From Candidatus Adlerbacteria bacterium (GTDB lineage: Bacteria > Patescibacteriota > Minisyncoccia > Phycocordibacterales > SBAW01): a stretch of DNA of 23,409 bases. Each line of letters begins with the position of its first letter. Position 1 is the stretch's first letter. The notes beneath the pieces are model-generated. The model was not told the origin of the DNA and searched no databases. It saw only the letters and a program-made list of their open reading frames with translations. Position numbers and translations under genes: made by a program. The stretch is taken from positions 1 through 23,409 of the forward strand of contig CAIJVL010000034.1 in the NCBI GenBank assembly GCA_903824155.1. Direction: 5' to 3'. This document shows positions 1-7,659 of the stretch, piece by piece.

Positions 1-798
1 CGGATTCCCTACTACTCCAACTGTAAAGCCACCAAGTGGTTGGTTTGAAACATTTACACCAATATTTTGCGGAGCGACAGACGGATTATTTTGGATAGAA
101 ATACTTGGTGACGCCGGTGCAGCTGGCACATTGCTATTTTGGAAGCCTATATACGTACTAGTTGCCACTACATGCACTGCATAAGCCTTCATTTCGCGAA
201 AGTCATTGAGGAGACCAGCGTCCGCTGGCACAACCGCCTGCCACTGATTACCTACTCCCACTGAATCAGGATTTAAAGAAAAAAGTGAAGCGGTAAAATC
301 TACCACATTATCTACAAAGCCTGAAAGCGAATTAAGTATCTTGCTCGGATTATCGGTATCCACTGATGAAGCGCTCCCCACTGGTAACGCATAGGTTGGA
401 TTTGCTACACCAACCGAGTACCAACCTGGAGTACTAAATGTGCGGCTAAAAAGTTGTTGATTAGGTGTTGTACTTGCTGTGTAGTTAAAAGTGAGAGTTT
501 GATTTGCTCCAGTTTTATTGTTGATGAAATAGCCTGAAAGCGGCGTAAACTCACTTTGGCCTTCGGCGGCCATAGTCGCCCACCCCGACGATTGTGAAGC
601 ATCAAGCACATAGATATCAAAATTATCGGAAGTTTCGGCGACAGAAAAGGAGTGCGAATCTAAAAGGCGCGGTGTCGAAACAACATTCCAGCCGGGAGTC
701 AAAGATATTGATTGGCTGTATAAAGTTGCCGCAGAAGTGAGCGCTGGTAAAACCAAAAACAATGCCGAAACGGCAAGACCAAAGGCATATTTTTTCAT
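1..798 (-). CDS. Secreted protein of unknown function, 3' end beyond window
   Basis: An open frame runs from ATG at 798 to the left edge (266 codons, no stop), so the C-terminus is missing. The first 23-24 residues, starting MKKYAFGLAVSALFLVLPAL, are a clear signal peptide ending near TSA-A. The mature part begins with a 'LTPGWNVVSTPR' stretch, a phrase common near the start of bacterial extracellular proteins that handle cell-wall or surface functions, and continues as a Ser/Thr/Asn-rich beta-type sequence with no catalytic motif I recognise. After about residue 225 a Pro/Ala/Ser-rich stretch looks like a linker to a further domain off the window. It is the first of several exported proteins here and could be a surface adhesin or S-layer-like protein; that is inference. 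No Shine-Dalgarno precedes the ATG. Confidence 0.8.
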   Translation of the reverse strand, partial: MKKYAFGLAVSALFLVLPALTSAATLYSQSISLTPGWNVVSTPRLLDSHSFSVAETSDNFDIYVLDASQSSGWATMAAEGQSEFTPLSGYFINNKTGANQTLTFNYTASTTPNQQLFSRTFSTPGWYSVGVANPTYALPVGSASSVDTDNPSKILNSLSGFVDNVVDFTASLFSLNPDSVGVGNQWQAVVPADAGLLNDFREMKAYAVHVVATSTYIGFQNSNVPAAPASPSISIQNNPSVAPQNIGVNVSNQPLGGFTVGVVGNP

Positions 799-897
799 TT
801 AATTAAAAGTTAATGGACAGGCCGTCACAATACCGCCAGTAGTGTGTTTTGTCTATGAAGAAAAACTGTGGAAAAGAGGAGGATTAAATGGGGAAAT

Positions 898-2550
898 CTA
901 TTTTGGCAAATCCAGTTTGCTTATCGAGGCGCTGAAGTTGGTGCCCACTTTTTTGCCGGGGTTAAAGATATTGTGAGGGTCAAAGATTTTTTTGACCTCC
1001 AAAAACAGTGCGTACATTTCGGGTCCAAACATCTGCTCGACGTAGGGCGTGCGCACCCAGCCATCGTTATGCTCGCCCGTTATCGAGCCGTTAAAGCTTA
1101 TAACCAGGTCGTACACTTTACGGCTTAACTCTTCGATCGTTTTAACCAGCGTAGGGTCTTTGGGGTCGACCAGCGGGATGATATGAAAGTTGCCGTCGCC
1201 CACATGGCCTGCCACGGTATACGTAAGCTTGTATTGGGCTAAAATCTCGTTTAATTTTGGTAAAAAGTCGGGCAGCTTTAAAGGCGGTACGACAAAGTCG
1301 TCGATAAACGGTGCGGTCCGCTGGCCGCGTATCTTTTTGCGCAGCAGGTTAAAGCTTTCTCTCCGCACGGCCCAGTACTTGCGTGCGCCAACCTCGTCTT
1401 TAACCACGCGCACGCCGATATGCTGGCGGTTTTGCTTGGCCTCCGCTGCTAATTTTTGCGCTTTAAGCAATGCTTCCAATTGCGTGTCGCCTCTAAACTC
1501 AACCAATAAAATTAATTTGGGCACGCCGCCAGTAAGCGCCATCCACATCTCGGGCAAAAAGGAAATGCCGAGGCTGATCATGCCCGCTTTCATTTGCGTT
1601 GCCAGCTCGGGCAGGTACTTCATCGCAATGCTAAAGGTATGGTCATCGTAACTTTCAAAGCTGTCGGGCAAGTGCTTTAACACTTCGGGTACTACCTCGC
1701 CAAGCTCGGCGAGCGAATCTAAAAACAGAACCACCATGCTGGCATAGGGCTTGGGGTGGACCAAATTTACCGTAGCAGAGGTAATAATACCGAGCGTCCC
1801 TTGTGCGCCGACCATGAGCCGTGCCAAGTTAAGAGAATTTTCCCCGTCGCCAATATCCCACAATGCATACCCGCTGGAGTTTTTTTCTACCTTTGGCTTA
1901 TGTTCTTCTATCACCTTTTTATGATCCGGCGCGCTGATGAGTTGCCGTACGCGGCGGTAGATCTCGCCCTCAAAGTTTTGCTCTACCAACTTGGCCTGCA
2001 GAGCGCCATCCTCGAGCTTTTTAAAGGTATGCACTTCGCCGTCGCTTAACACTACGTCGAGCGATTGCACATAGCGCGCCGTTTTGCCGTATTTAAGATT
2101 TTTTTCACCTCCCGAGTTATTGGCAACCATCCCGCCGAGCGTGTTAAGTTCGCGGCTGGCAGTATAGCTGGGCAGCTCTAAATTTTCCTTTTTAGTTTCT
2201 TTATCAAAGTCTCTAAAATAGACGCCCGGGTCAACCTTTGTGCCCTCTTCGTCAACGACGCCTATATGGTTGAAGTGCGCGGTCATGTCTAAAATAATAG
2301 ACGTGTTTAAAGGGCCGCCCGACATGTCGGTACCGGCCGAGCGCGCGGTAATCGAAAGCAGCGCGTCGGTTGTTTTGTGAGCATTTACATACTGCACCAC
2401 TTTGCACACGTCGTGCGCGTCTTTGGGATGCACTACCACTTCGGGTTTTACGTAAAAGAGACTCGCGTCGCGCGCTACAGCCTCGCGGGCCGCATCGCTC
2501 GCGTCTACCTCGCCGGCAATAATCTGCTTTAAATCGTCCGCCAGAGCCAT
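898..2550 (-). CDS. FAD-binding oxidase/dehydrogenase, GlcD/D-lactate dehydrogenase-like
   Basis: A 550-residue flavoprotein of the vanillyl-alcohol-oxidase/PCMH superfamily, which oxidises 2-hydroxy acids such as D-lactate or glycolate with FAD. The FAD-binding half spans about residues 37-270, with TARSAGTDMSGGPLN (68-82) and NTLGGMVANNSGGEKNLKYG (136-155). The cap/C-terminal half carries the family motif HVGDGNFH and ends with FDPHNIFNPGKKV, the usual GlcD tail. There is no C-terminal Fe-S/CCG domain, so this is the short form; GlcE and GlcF partners are not adjacent. Substrate cannot be assigned from sequence. A TATAAT sits 6 nt before the ATG, suggesting a leaderless mRNA, and the promoter is back to back with that of the ABC transporter. 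Confidence 0.88.
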   Translation of the reverse strand: MALADDLKQIIAGEVDASDAAREAVARDASLFYVKPEVVVHPKDAHDVCKVVQYVNAHKTTDALLSITARSAGTDMSGGPLNTSIILDMTAHFNHIGVVDEEGTKVDPGVYFRDFDKETKKENLELPSYTASRELNTLGGMVANNSGGEKNLKYGKTARYVQSLDVVLSDGEVHTFKKLEDGALQAKLVEQNFEGEIYRRVRQLISAPDHKKVIEEHKPKVEKNSSGYALWDIGDGENSLNLARLMVGAQGTLGIITSATVNLVHPKPYASMVVLFLDSLAELGEVVPEVLKHLPDSFESYDDHTFSIAMKYLPELATQMKAGMISLGISFLPEMWMALTGGVPKLILLVEFRGDTQLEALLKAQKLAAEAKQNRQHIGVRVVKDEVGARKYWAVRRESFNLLRKKIRGQRTAPFIDDFVVPPLKLPDFLPKLNEILAQYKLTYTVAGHVGDGNFHIIPLVDPKDPTLVKTIEELSRKVYDLVISFNGSITGEHNDGWVRTPYVEQMFGPEMYALFLEVKKIFDPHNIFNPGKKVGTNFSASISKLDLPK

Positions 2551-2556
2551 GCGTTA

Positions 2557-2562
2557 ATTATA
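2557..2562 (-). promoter_or_regulatory. -10 element of the FAD oxidase gene (leaderless)
   Basis: TATAAT on the minus strand, exactly 6 nt from the ATG at 2550, so transcription would start at or next to the start codon. No -35 match is visible. Confidence 0.55.
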
Positions 2563-2568
2563 CAATGC

Positions 2569-2574
2569 TAAAAT
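2569..2574 (+). promoter_or_regulatory. Extended -10 element of the ABC permease gene (leaderless)
   Basis: TGC-TAAAAT, 6 nt before the ATG at 2581. It lies only 6 bp from the oppositely oriented -10 at 2557-2562, so the two divergent promoters overlap and polymerases should compete. Confidence 0.5.
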
Positions 2575-2580
2575 AAGCAC

Positions 2581-3393
2581 ATGGCCACTAAACACATAGG
2601 CACGCACCACCGCCACATGGTGAGCTTCTCCCGCTCGCGGGCTGAAGGCCTGTATACGCTCGTGCTTGTCCCGCTGGTAGTAGTACTGGTCGCCGTATTT
2701 TTTATGCATCAATATGCCGAGTCGGTCGCTCCCTCGCATATCACGATCGGGATACTACTGTACGCCTTGACTGCAACCTTCGTGCGGCTCTTTATTGCGT
2801 ATGCATTAGCACTTGCCTGTGCTCTGCCGCTTGCTATGTTGATCACGCAAGGAAAGGGAGCCGAGCATATTCTGCTGCCGTTTTTTGATGTCATGCAATC
2901 GGTGCCGGTGCTGGCATTCTTTCCGGTCATCATTGTCTTTTTTGCGCACTACGGACTGTATAGCGGCGCGGCAATATTTATTTTATTTCTCAGCATGCTC
3001 TGGAACATCGTTTTTTCGCTCGTAGGAGGCATGCACTCCATACCGCAAGACGTTAAATCGGTCGGCAAGATATTTGGGGTCAAAGGGTTTGCATACGCCG
3101 ACCGCATTTTGATACCCAGCGTATTTCCCTACCTGGTCACCGGCTCGCTCCTGGCATGGGCACAAGGATGGAACATCATTACCGTTGCAGAAGTGCTGCA
3201 CACGTATCTGCCCGGAGCCACGGCGGCGTCCGATATTGTAGGCATCGGCAGCATCTTGGTGCACGCGGCGGCCAACTCCGACGAGCAAACATTCGAAATA
3301 GCCATAACCGTTCTTATCGGAGCTATTGCACTTATCAATCTGCTCGTGTGGCAAAAATTGCTCAAGTATGCCGAGCGCTTCAAATTCGAATGA
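2581..3393 (+). CDS. ABC transporter permease, NitT/TauT-like
   Basis: A 270-residue inner-membrane permease of the binding-protein-dependent transport family (BPD_transp_1). Hydrophobic segments lie near residues 25-43, 55-72, 74-92, 105-125, 129-150, 195-215 and 240-258. The cytoplasmic coupling loop that contacts the ATPase is recognisable around PQDVKSVGKIFGVKGFAYAD followed by RILIPSVFPYLVTGSLLAWAQGWN, which matches the SsuC/TauC/NrtB pattern. The stop codon overlaps the ATPase start (ATGA), so the two genes are translationally coupled. These importers move sulfonates, nitrate, taurine, bicarbonate or thiamine precursors; the substrate cannot be told. No periplasmic binding protein gene is next to it. 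The ATG at 2581 is preferred because of the -10 hexamer 6 nt upstream. Confidence 0.85.
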   Translation: MATKHIGTHHRHMVSFSRSRAEGLYTLVLVPLVVVLVAVFFMHQYAESVAPSHITIGILLYALTATFVRLFIAYALALACALPLAMLITQGKGAEHILLPFFDVMQSVPVLAFFPVIIVFFAHYGLYSGAAIFILFLSMLWNIVFSLVGGMHSIPQDVKSVGKIFGVKGFAYADRILIPSVFPYLVTGSLLAWAQGWNIITVAEVLHTYLPGATAASDIVGIGSILVHAAANSDEQTFEIAITVLIGAIALINLLVWQKLLKYAERFKFE

Positions 3394-4091
3394 TTGAACT
3401 CAAAAACATACATAAGCAATATCCAGGCGTACCAAAAGAAACGCTTAAGGATATTAACCTTGCTGTACAAGATGAGGAATTGGTCTGCCTTATTGGGCCA
3501 TCAGGTTGCGGCAAATCCACGCTGCTGCAGATCATTGCAAACCTCGAAGAGGCAACGTCAGGCACTATTGAGGTGCCGGATGAAATGAGTATGGTCTTTC
3601 AGAGCGGCGCATTGCTGCCATGGCTTACGGTAGAGCAAAACGCGGCATTCGGCCTAACTGCCAAAGGCAAAAACAAAAAAGAGGCCGCGCGCGAAGTAAA
3701 ACCGTTTCTGGCAATGGTCGGGCTGACAGAACTGGCACAAAAATATCCGCACGAGCTCTCTGGCGGCCAGCGCCAGCGCGTGGGCATTGCGCGCGCACTG
3801 GCAATCAAGCCAAGGGTGCTGCTTTTGGATGAGCCATTTTCCGCATTAGACCCGAAGACAACGCACGAGCTGCACGAAGATCTGTTAAAAATCTGGCGCG
3901 AGCAAAAATTGACCATTTTAATGGTGTCGCACCTGATAGAAGAGTCGGTGTCGCTGGCCGACCGGATAGTGCTGATGAAAGACGGTGTTATTGCCGATAC
4001 GTTTAAAGTCCCTCTTACGTACCCGCGCCGTGAAAACGGCCTCCCCTTCCACGAGCTGGTCCAAAAGATTCGCAAAGAATTTTTTAAATAA
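3390..4091 (+). CDS. ABC transporter ATP-binding protein, NitT/TauT-like
   Basis: A 233-residue ABC ATPase that powers the permease encoded just upstream. Walker A GPSGCGKST (36-44), Q-loop Gln at about 71, signature LSGGQRQR (123-130), Walker B VLLLDEP (143-149) with D-loop SALD, and the switch His in MVSHLIEES. Length and motif spacing match the SsuB/TauB/NrtD group, including the tail LPFHELVQKIRKE. The start is set at the ATG that overlaps the permease stop codon; the frame is open further upstream, but that stretch lies inside the permease gene and is not conserved. The gene converges with the next minus-strand gene with a single base between the two stop codons. Confidence 0.9.
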   Translation: MIELKNIHKQYPGVPKETLKDINLAVQDEELVCLIGPSGCGKSTLLQIIANLEEATSGTIEVPDEMSMVFQSGALLPWLTVEQNAAFGLTAKGKNKKEAAREVKPFLAMVGLTELAQKYPHELSGGQRQRVGIARALAIKPRVLLLDEPFSALDPKTTHELHEDLLKIWREQKLTILMVSHLIEESVSLADRIVLMKDGVIADTFKVPLTYPRRENGLPFHELVQKIRKEFFK

Positions 4092-4092
4092 T

Positions 4093-4683
4093 CTATCGTT
4101 TCAACAGCCGCCAACCTATAAGGCTCACTACCAATAGCATAGCCAGTGTTGCCAGCCACCCCGCAAAGACCGTCTCGCCTTCGTGCTCGATGCGTTGCTC
4201 TACGTCGCGCATATTGCGGCCCGCCGCAACAAAGCGCCCGTCGGTAGTTTGCACCAAGACAACCGCCTGTCGAGTATCGGCGTTAGGCTGCCAGGTGACG
4301 CGCGTCTCGCGCATGCCGTTTTGCACGTACATCTTGCCCGCAAGCCAAGTTGAGGTATCGAAAAGGCCTTTAGGTAATTGGAGTACAGTAGTACCTATGG
4401 AAGCCGTTGATTCCAGCGGCATGCCGTTTTGGTCAAAGACCGCTATCCATGGCGAGAGGCTTGTCTCGGCATCAAAAGGCACTCCATGCGGCACTACGTC
4501 GGCCGGCACGCCGCCGTGCGCCAAAATAAGCGCACCATCCTCGGCCATTTGTATCTGCGGGTCGTTTAAATCGGTCCTATAGACCTGCTGTACCGTTGCA
4601 TAGCAAATCCCAAGCACCAAGGTTACGGCCACTGCGCTGTATGCCCACCACAAGAGGGGCTCCCGCCAAGCGCCTTTTATCAT
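4093..4683 (-). CDS. Membrane protein with extracytoplasmic sensor-like domain
   Basis: A 196-residue protein with one hydrophobic helix at each end (about residues 10-31 and 172-192) and a roughly 140-residue segment between them that should lie outside the membrane. The layout resembles the sensor part of a two-component histidine kinase (helix, PAS/CACHE-like domain, helix), and the middle contains ADTRQAVVLVQTTDGRFVAAGRN and RDVEQRIE, which fits such a fold. No HAMP, kinase or other output domain follows the second helix: the protein stops at RLLKR. I do not recognise a named family. It may be a truncated sensor or a free-standing ligand-binding membrane protein. Confidence 0.7.
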   Translation of the reverse strand: MIKGAWREPLLWWAYSAVAVTLVLGICYATVQQVYRTDLNDPQIQMAEDGALILAHGGVPADVVPHGVPFDAETSLSPWIAVFDQNGMPLESTASIGTTVLQLPKGLFDTSTWLAGKMYVQNGMRETRVTWQPNADTRQAVVLVQTTDGRFVAAGRNMRDVEQRIEHEGETVFAGWLATLAMLLVVSLIGWRLLKR

Positions 4684-4699
4684 ATGCTTATACTAACTT

Positions 4700-4740
4700 G
4701 CAAAAGCGCCCCGGAGTTACCGGGGCGCTTTTGCATTTTT
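4700..4740. terminator. Strong intrinsic terminator
   Basis: Perfect 15-bp stem (4700-4714 with 4720-4734), 5-nt loop AGTTA, then ATTTTT on the plus strand. It sits between two minus-strand genes, where it would end the short upstream transcript of 4745-4894. The stem base carries A/T runs on both sides, so it may work in both directions, and it also protects against plus-strand read-through. Confidence 0.75.
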
Positions 4741-4744
4741 TAGA

Positions 4745-4894
4745 TTAGAGAGGATTTTCTCCGCGGACGAGCCGTATCAATATCATGATGATAGCTATCA
4801 CCAAGAGAATATGGATAAAGCCTCCTAAAGTGTACGACGTAACGACGCCCAAGAGCCAAAGGATTAATAATATGACTGCAATTGTGTATAGCAT
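4745..4894 (-). CDS. Lmo0937-family small membrane protein
   Basis: A 49-residue protein, MLYTIAVILLILWLLGVVTS then YTLGGFIHILLVIAIIMILI, ending in RLVRGENPL. It consists of two hydrophobic helices with a short Gly turn and a basic C-terminus. The sequence matches the small lmo0937/DUF5670 family, found widely in bacteria, often in stress-linked contexts, with no established biochemical role. The stop codon is followed within 15 nt by the hairpin at 4700-4734, so the gene forms a short unit. CATACT lies 6 nt before the ATG and may be a -10 for a leaderless mRNA. Confidence 0.85.
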   Translation of the reverse strand: MLYTIAVILLILWLLGVVTSYTLGGFIHILLVIAIIMILIRLVRGENPL

Positions 4895-4935
4895 CCTAGT
4901 AGTATGAACAACTCACCTGTATTAAAGATGAAGAA

Positions 4936-6222
4936 CTATGAAGCAACTTGACTTATGATGGCAAGCAGCGAAGCGGCGCTCCATGCCTGCACTTGGCAGG
5001 CGCCGTTGCCGTTGGGATGCGAGTAGGTGCGGTATCCTTTTTTGTAGCCAAAGAGCTCTATAGGCGTTTTAAAGTGCACATATGCCTTAAGCAGTGCCCT
5101 CTCTACCCTTTTGGCGTCGTCTTCATAGCCAAAGGTGCGCAGCCCTTGTGAGAGCATAGCAGTGTCGTGCGGCCAGATAGACCCGTTGTGGTAACTAAGG
5201 GGGTCAAAATGCAGCGAACGGCAGGAGAGCGTACGTACGCCGGCCGAGGGGACAAACAGGTCGCGCGAAAGTAAGCGCAGCCGCAGCGGCTCGATAAACT
5301 CCGAGTCCAATATGCATTCGGGGCCCGAGGCTCCTACGTACGCCGCAAACAGTACGTGTCCCATGCTTGAGCGTGCAGCTGTCAGCCTTTTACCATTGCC
5401 GTCGATTGCAAACGCGAGCGTAATACGCTTGCCATGCCGCAGCACGTACTTTTGATTAAATAGTGCTTTTAAAGCTGCGGCTTTTGCCTGCAGCTCTTTT
5501 GCCTGCTGCGGGTCCCGCTTTTCAAAAAAGTCGCTCCATGCGCGCAGCGCCGCATACGCATAAGCCTGCACCTCGACCGGCGCTATCGGGTACAGTGGAA
5601 ACTCCTGTGACTCCTCGTAAAAGAGAGATTCCGTGCTGTCCATCCAGCTTTGGCTCTTAAGCCCTCCAAACCGGCGCTCCGGGTGGAAGCGATAGTCGAT
5701 AAAACCGTCGCCGTTAGTGTCGCCATATGCAACGAGCCAGTTAAGTGCAGCGGCAATGGAGGGAAGTAGTTGCGCAATGCCTTCTTCGTCGTGACTAGCC
5801 AGCAAATAGTGATGAGCCGCAAGTAAAAAAAGTGGCGTTGAGTCGACCGAATCGTAGTTGCGCATGGTGTGGTCGGGGTAGACATACCATGGATTTTCTG
5901 CTGCTGCGGTTAAATGCTCGTGTTTATCGGGCCGGAACTCATGTATTATTTTGCCCGGCTCTTCCCCGCTTTCTATCTGCACCTCTGTGCCCTGGAGAAG
6001 CGCCAAGTTAATTAAGATCTTTTTAACCAGTTCTAAAAAGTACTCGTTGCCGGTGCGCTTGTAGGCCTCTAAAAGCTCGAGGCTGGTAATGAGCGAGTCG
6101 CGCCCGAAGATACATCCGTATGCCTCGCTGCGGCCCGACGCCAAAATACCCAAAGGAGCCTCAAGATCCTTTATTGAGTTAAAGCCTAACTGCCAATACT
6201 GTGTTTTTTGCTCTTCCGACAT
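4936..6222 (-). CDS. Amylo-alpha-1,6-glucosidase (glycogen debranching)-like glycoside hydrolase
   Basis: A 428-residue (alpha/alpha)6-barrel enzyme of the GDE C-terminal / six-hairpin glycosidase type. Family hallmarks: FGRDS (39-43), HEFR (94-97), YDSVDSTPLF (123-132) with the Asp used for substrate contact, the GFIDYR and QSWMDS blocks, and YHNGSIWPHD near residue 350. It lacks the N-terminal domains of full debranching enzymes, so it is the catalytic module alone. No signal peptide is present, so it should act in the cytoplasm on an oligosaccharide or glucoside. It lies 48 nt downstream of a GT4 glycosyltransferase gene on the same strand, and the two probably act on the same glucan or glycoside. 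AAGGA stands 7 nt before the ATG, and a TATAAG further upstream may be an internal promoter. Confidence 0.82.
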   Translation of the reverse strand: MSEEQKTQYWQLGFNSIKDLEAPLGILASGRSEAYGCIFGRDSLITSLELLEAYKRTGNEYFLELVKKILINLALLQGTEVQIESGEEPGKIIHEFRPDKHEHLTAAAENPWYVYPDHTMRNYDSVDSTPLFLLAAHHYLLASHDEEGIAQLLPSIAAALNWLVAYGDTNGDGFIDYRFHPERRFGGLKSQSWMDSTESLFYEESQEFPLYPIAPVEVQAYAYAALRAWSDFFEKRDPQQAKELQAKAAALKALFNQKYVLRHGKRITLAFAIDGNGKRLTAARSSMGHVLFAAYVGASGPECILDSEFIEPLRLRLLSRDLFVPSAGVRTLSCRSLHFDPLSYHNGSIWPHDTAMLSQGLRTFGYEDDAKRVERALLKAYVHFKTPIELFGYKKGYRTYSHPNGNGACQVQAWSAASLLAIISQVAS

Positions 6223-6270
6223 AAAGCGTCCTTGCTAGGTACTTATATAGACGCAGTATATCGCAAAAGG

Positions 6271-7296
6271 TTACGGTAATGCCAATTTTTTATAGAGCTC
6301 TTCATAATTGTCTGCCATGCGCTTGGCGCTAAAATTGGTCAGCGCATGCTCGCGGCAGGCGGCACGGTCAATAGCACCTATGCCCTCGACGGCGTCGATC
6401 ATCGAATCTATATCCTCAACGACGTAGCCAGTGACGCCGGTCTTAATGATCTCGGGGATGGACCCCTTGTTAAATGCAACTACCGGCGAGCCGCACGCGG
6501 CAGCCTCGATGAGCGTCAGCCCAAACGGCTCGCGCCAGGTGACCGGATGCAAAAAGCATTTGGCTTTGCTCATCAGTTTGTTGCGCTCCTCTTCGTTTAC
6601 CTCGCCTATCCATCGCACGCGCTCGCTTAGGCGCGGTTCAATATAGGCTTTAAAGTACGGCTGATCTATCGGATCGAGCTTTGCGGCCAGTATAAGCGGC
6701 AAGTCCAGCTGCTCGGCCGCCTCAATCGCGAAGTGCACGCCTTTTTCAAGCGACAATCTGCCGACATATAACAGGTACCCTTCGTGCTCGGCGCTAAAGG
6801 GGTAATGCTCCATGGGCAGGCCGTTATATATAGTAGCGGCATGGTTTATATTGGGCGCGGAGAAAATCTGCGCATTCGAAATGCTTACGATATTGGGCGA
6901 GCGGAGCGATTGGAACAGCCGCCTGTTTGATGCCGTAAATGCACCGTGCATGGTGCCGATGACCGGCACCGACGCAATATTTGCCGAAGGCAGCGAGAGC
7001 GGCATCATGTGGTCGTGGATTATATCGAACTCATCCTGCAACTCATAAGCCATGCCGATGTTAAGCAGTGTCCACGGGTTGGCGCCATAGAGGTCCGGCA
7101 GCTTTGCTTCGCGCAAGCTGCGGGGGTACACCGACTCGATCTTGGCCGAGCTGATAGAGTCGCCACTGGCAAACAGCGTAACCTCGTGCCCGCGCTTTAC
7201 AAGCTCTTCCGTAAGGGCGTGTACAACGCGTTCGGTCCCGCCGTATGTTTTAGGCGGGACCCTTTCGACTATAGGTGCGATTTGTGCGATCTTCAC
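6271..7296 (-). CDS. GT4-family glycosyltransferase
   Basis: A 341-residue GT-B glycosyltransferase. N-terminal Rossmann half: MKIAQIAPIVERVPPKTYGG, with the Gly-rich acceptor loop YGGTERVV and the HEVTLFASG strand. The middle holds DIIHDHMMP. The C-terminal half has YVGRLSLEKGVHFAIEAA and the nucleotide-sugar site EPFGLTLIEAAACGSPVVA, an E-x7-E arrangement typical of GT4 retaining enzymes. The donor sugar is unknown. It is the first gene of a pair with the amylo-alpha-1,6-glucosidase-like gene, so a storage glucan or compatible glycoside is a reasonable guess. The start is GTG, supported by a TACAAT exactly 6 nt upstream. Confidence 0.88.
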   Translation of the reverse strand: MKIAQIAPIVERVPPKTYGGTERVVHALTEELVKRGHEVTLFASGDSISSAKIESVYPRSLREAKLPDLYGANPWTLLNIGMAYELQDEFDIIHDHMMPLSLPSANIASVPVIGTMHGAFTASNRRLFQSLRSPNIVSISNAQIFSAPNINHAATIYNGLPMEHYPFSAEHEGYLLYVGRLSLEKGVHFAIEAAEQLDLPLILAAKLDPIDQPYFKAYIEPRLSERVRWIGEVNEEERNKLMSKAKCFLHPVTWREPFGLTLIEAAACGSPVVAFNKGSIPEIIKTGVTGYVVEDIDSMIDAVEGIGAIDRAACREHALTNFSAKRMADNYEELYKKLALP

Positions 7297-7302
7297 TTAT
7301 CT

Positions 7303-7308
7303 ATTGTA
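7303..7308 (-). promoter_or_regulatory. -10 element of the GT4 gene (leaderless GTG start)
   Basis: TACAAT on the minus strand, 6 nt from the GTG at 7296; this spacing supports the GTG as the true start. Confidence 0.5.
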
Positions 7309-7341
7309 GAAAAATCAGATGAAGCGAACCTGAAGCGTTAA

Positions 7342-7641
7342 TTATTTATTTAAGAGTTTGGCGGTTTGCTCTTTAATAGCCTTTTCTATCCTGCCCTCGA
7401 ACATACGGAGCATCAGCGGCAGCTTGGCTTGTACCTCGTAGTCGGTGGCGGTCACGGTGAGCGTGCCGGTAATGGTTATTTTGTTGGCAGTTGCCGCAAA
7501 GGTGAGCGTATTGCCTGACCACTCTTCTTTATCAATCGAGGCATCTTTAGGGAGCTGAGGGCGCATTTCGTTAAGCGCTTGCTTGGCGCGCAAAATGGCG
7601 GCGCCTTCGGTTTTAAGATTGTGCGGAAGTTTGATATGCAT
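7342..7641 (-). CDS. Polyhydroxyalkanoic acid system-family protein
   Basis: A 99-residue cytoplasmic protein matching the PHA_gran_rgn / 'polyhydroxyalkanoic acid system' family: MHIKLPHNLKTEGAA at the start, a central WSGNTLTFAATAN strand pair, then a TGTLTVTATDYEVQAKLPLM strand and the C-terminal helix RIEKAIKEQTAKLLNK. The fold is like a START/SRPBCC or Hsp-type small domain. Despite the family name, PHA synthesis genes are not seen nearby, and in CPR genomes the protein is probably not involved in PHA. It starts 18 nt after the RlmB stop codon and is likely cotranscribed with it. Confidence 0.75.
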   Translation of the reverse strand: MHIKLPHNLKTEGAAILRAKQALNEMRPQLPKDASIDKEEWSGNTLTFAATANKITITGTLTVTATDYEVQAKLPLMLRMFEGRIEKAIKEQTAKLLNK

Positions 7642-7659
7642 ACAACAGTAGTAATAGGT

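Noticed and set aside
888..935. A 15-codon ORF with a strong GGAGG Shine-Dalgarno (plus strand) at the end of the FAD oxidase gene
   Set aside because: Very short, antisense to conserved codons and without promoter; the purine-rich string is probably chance.
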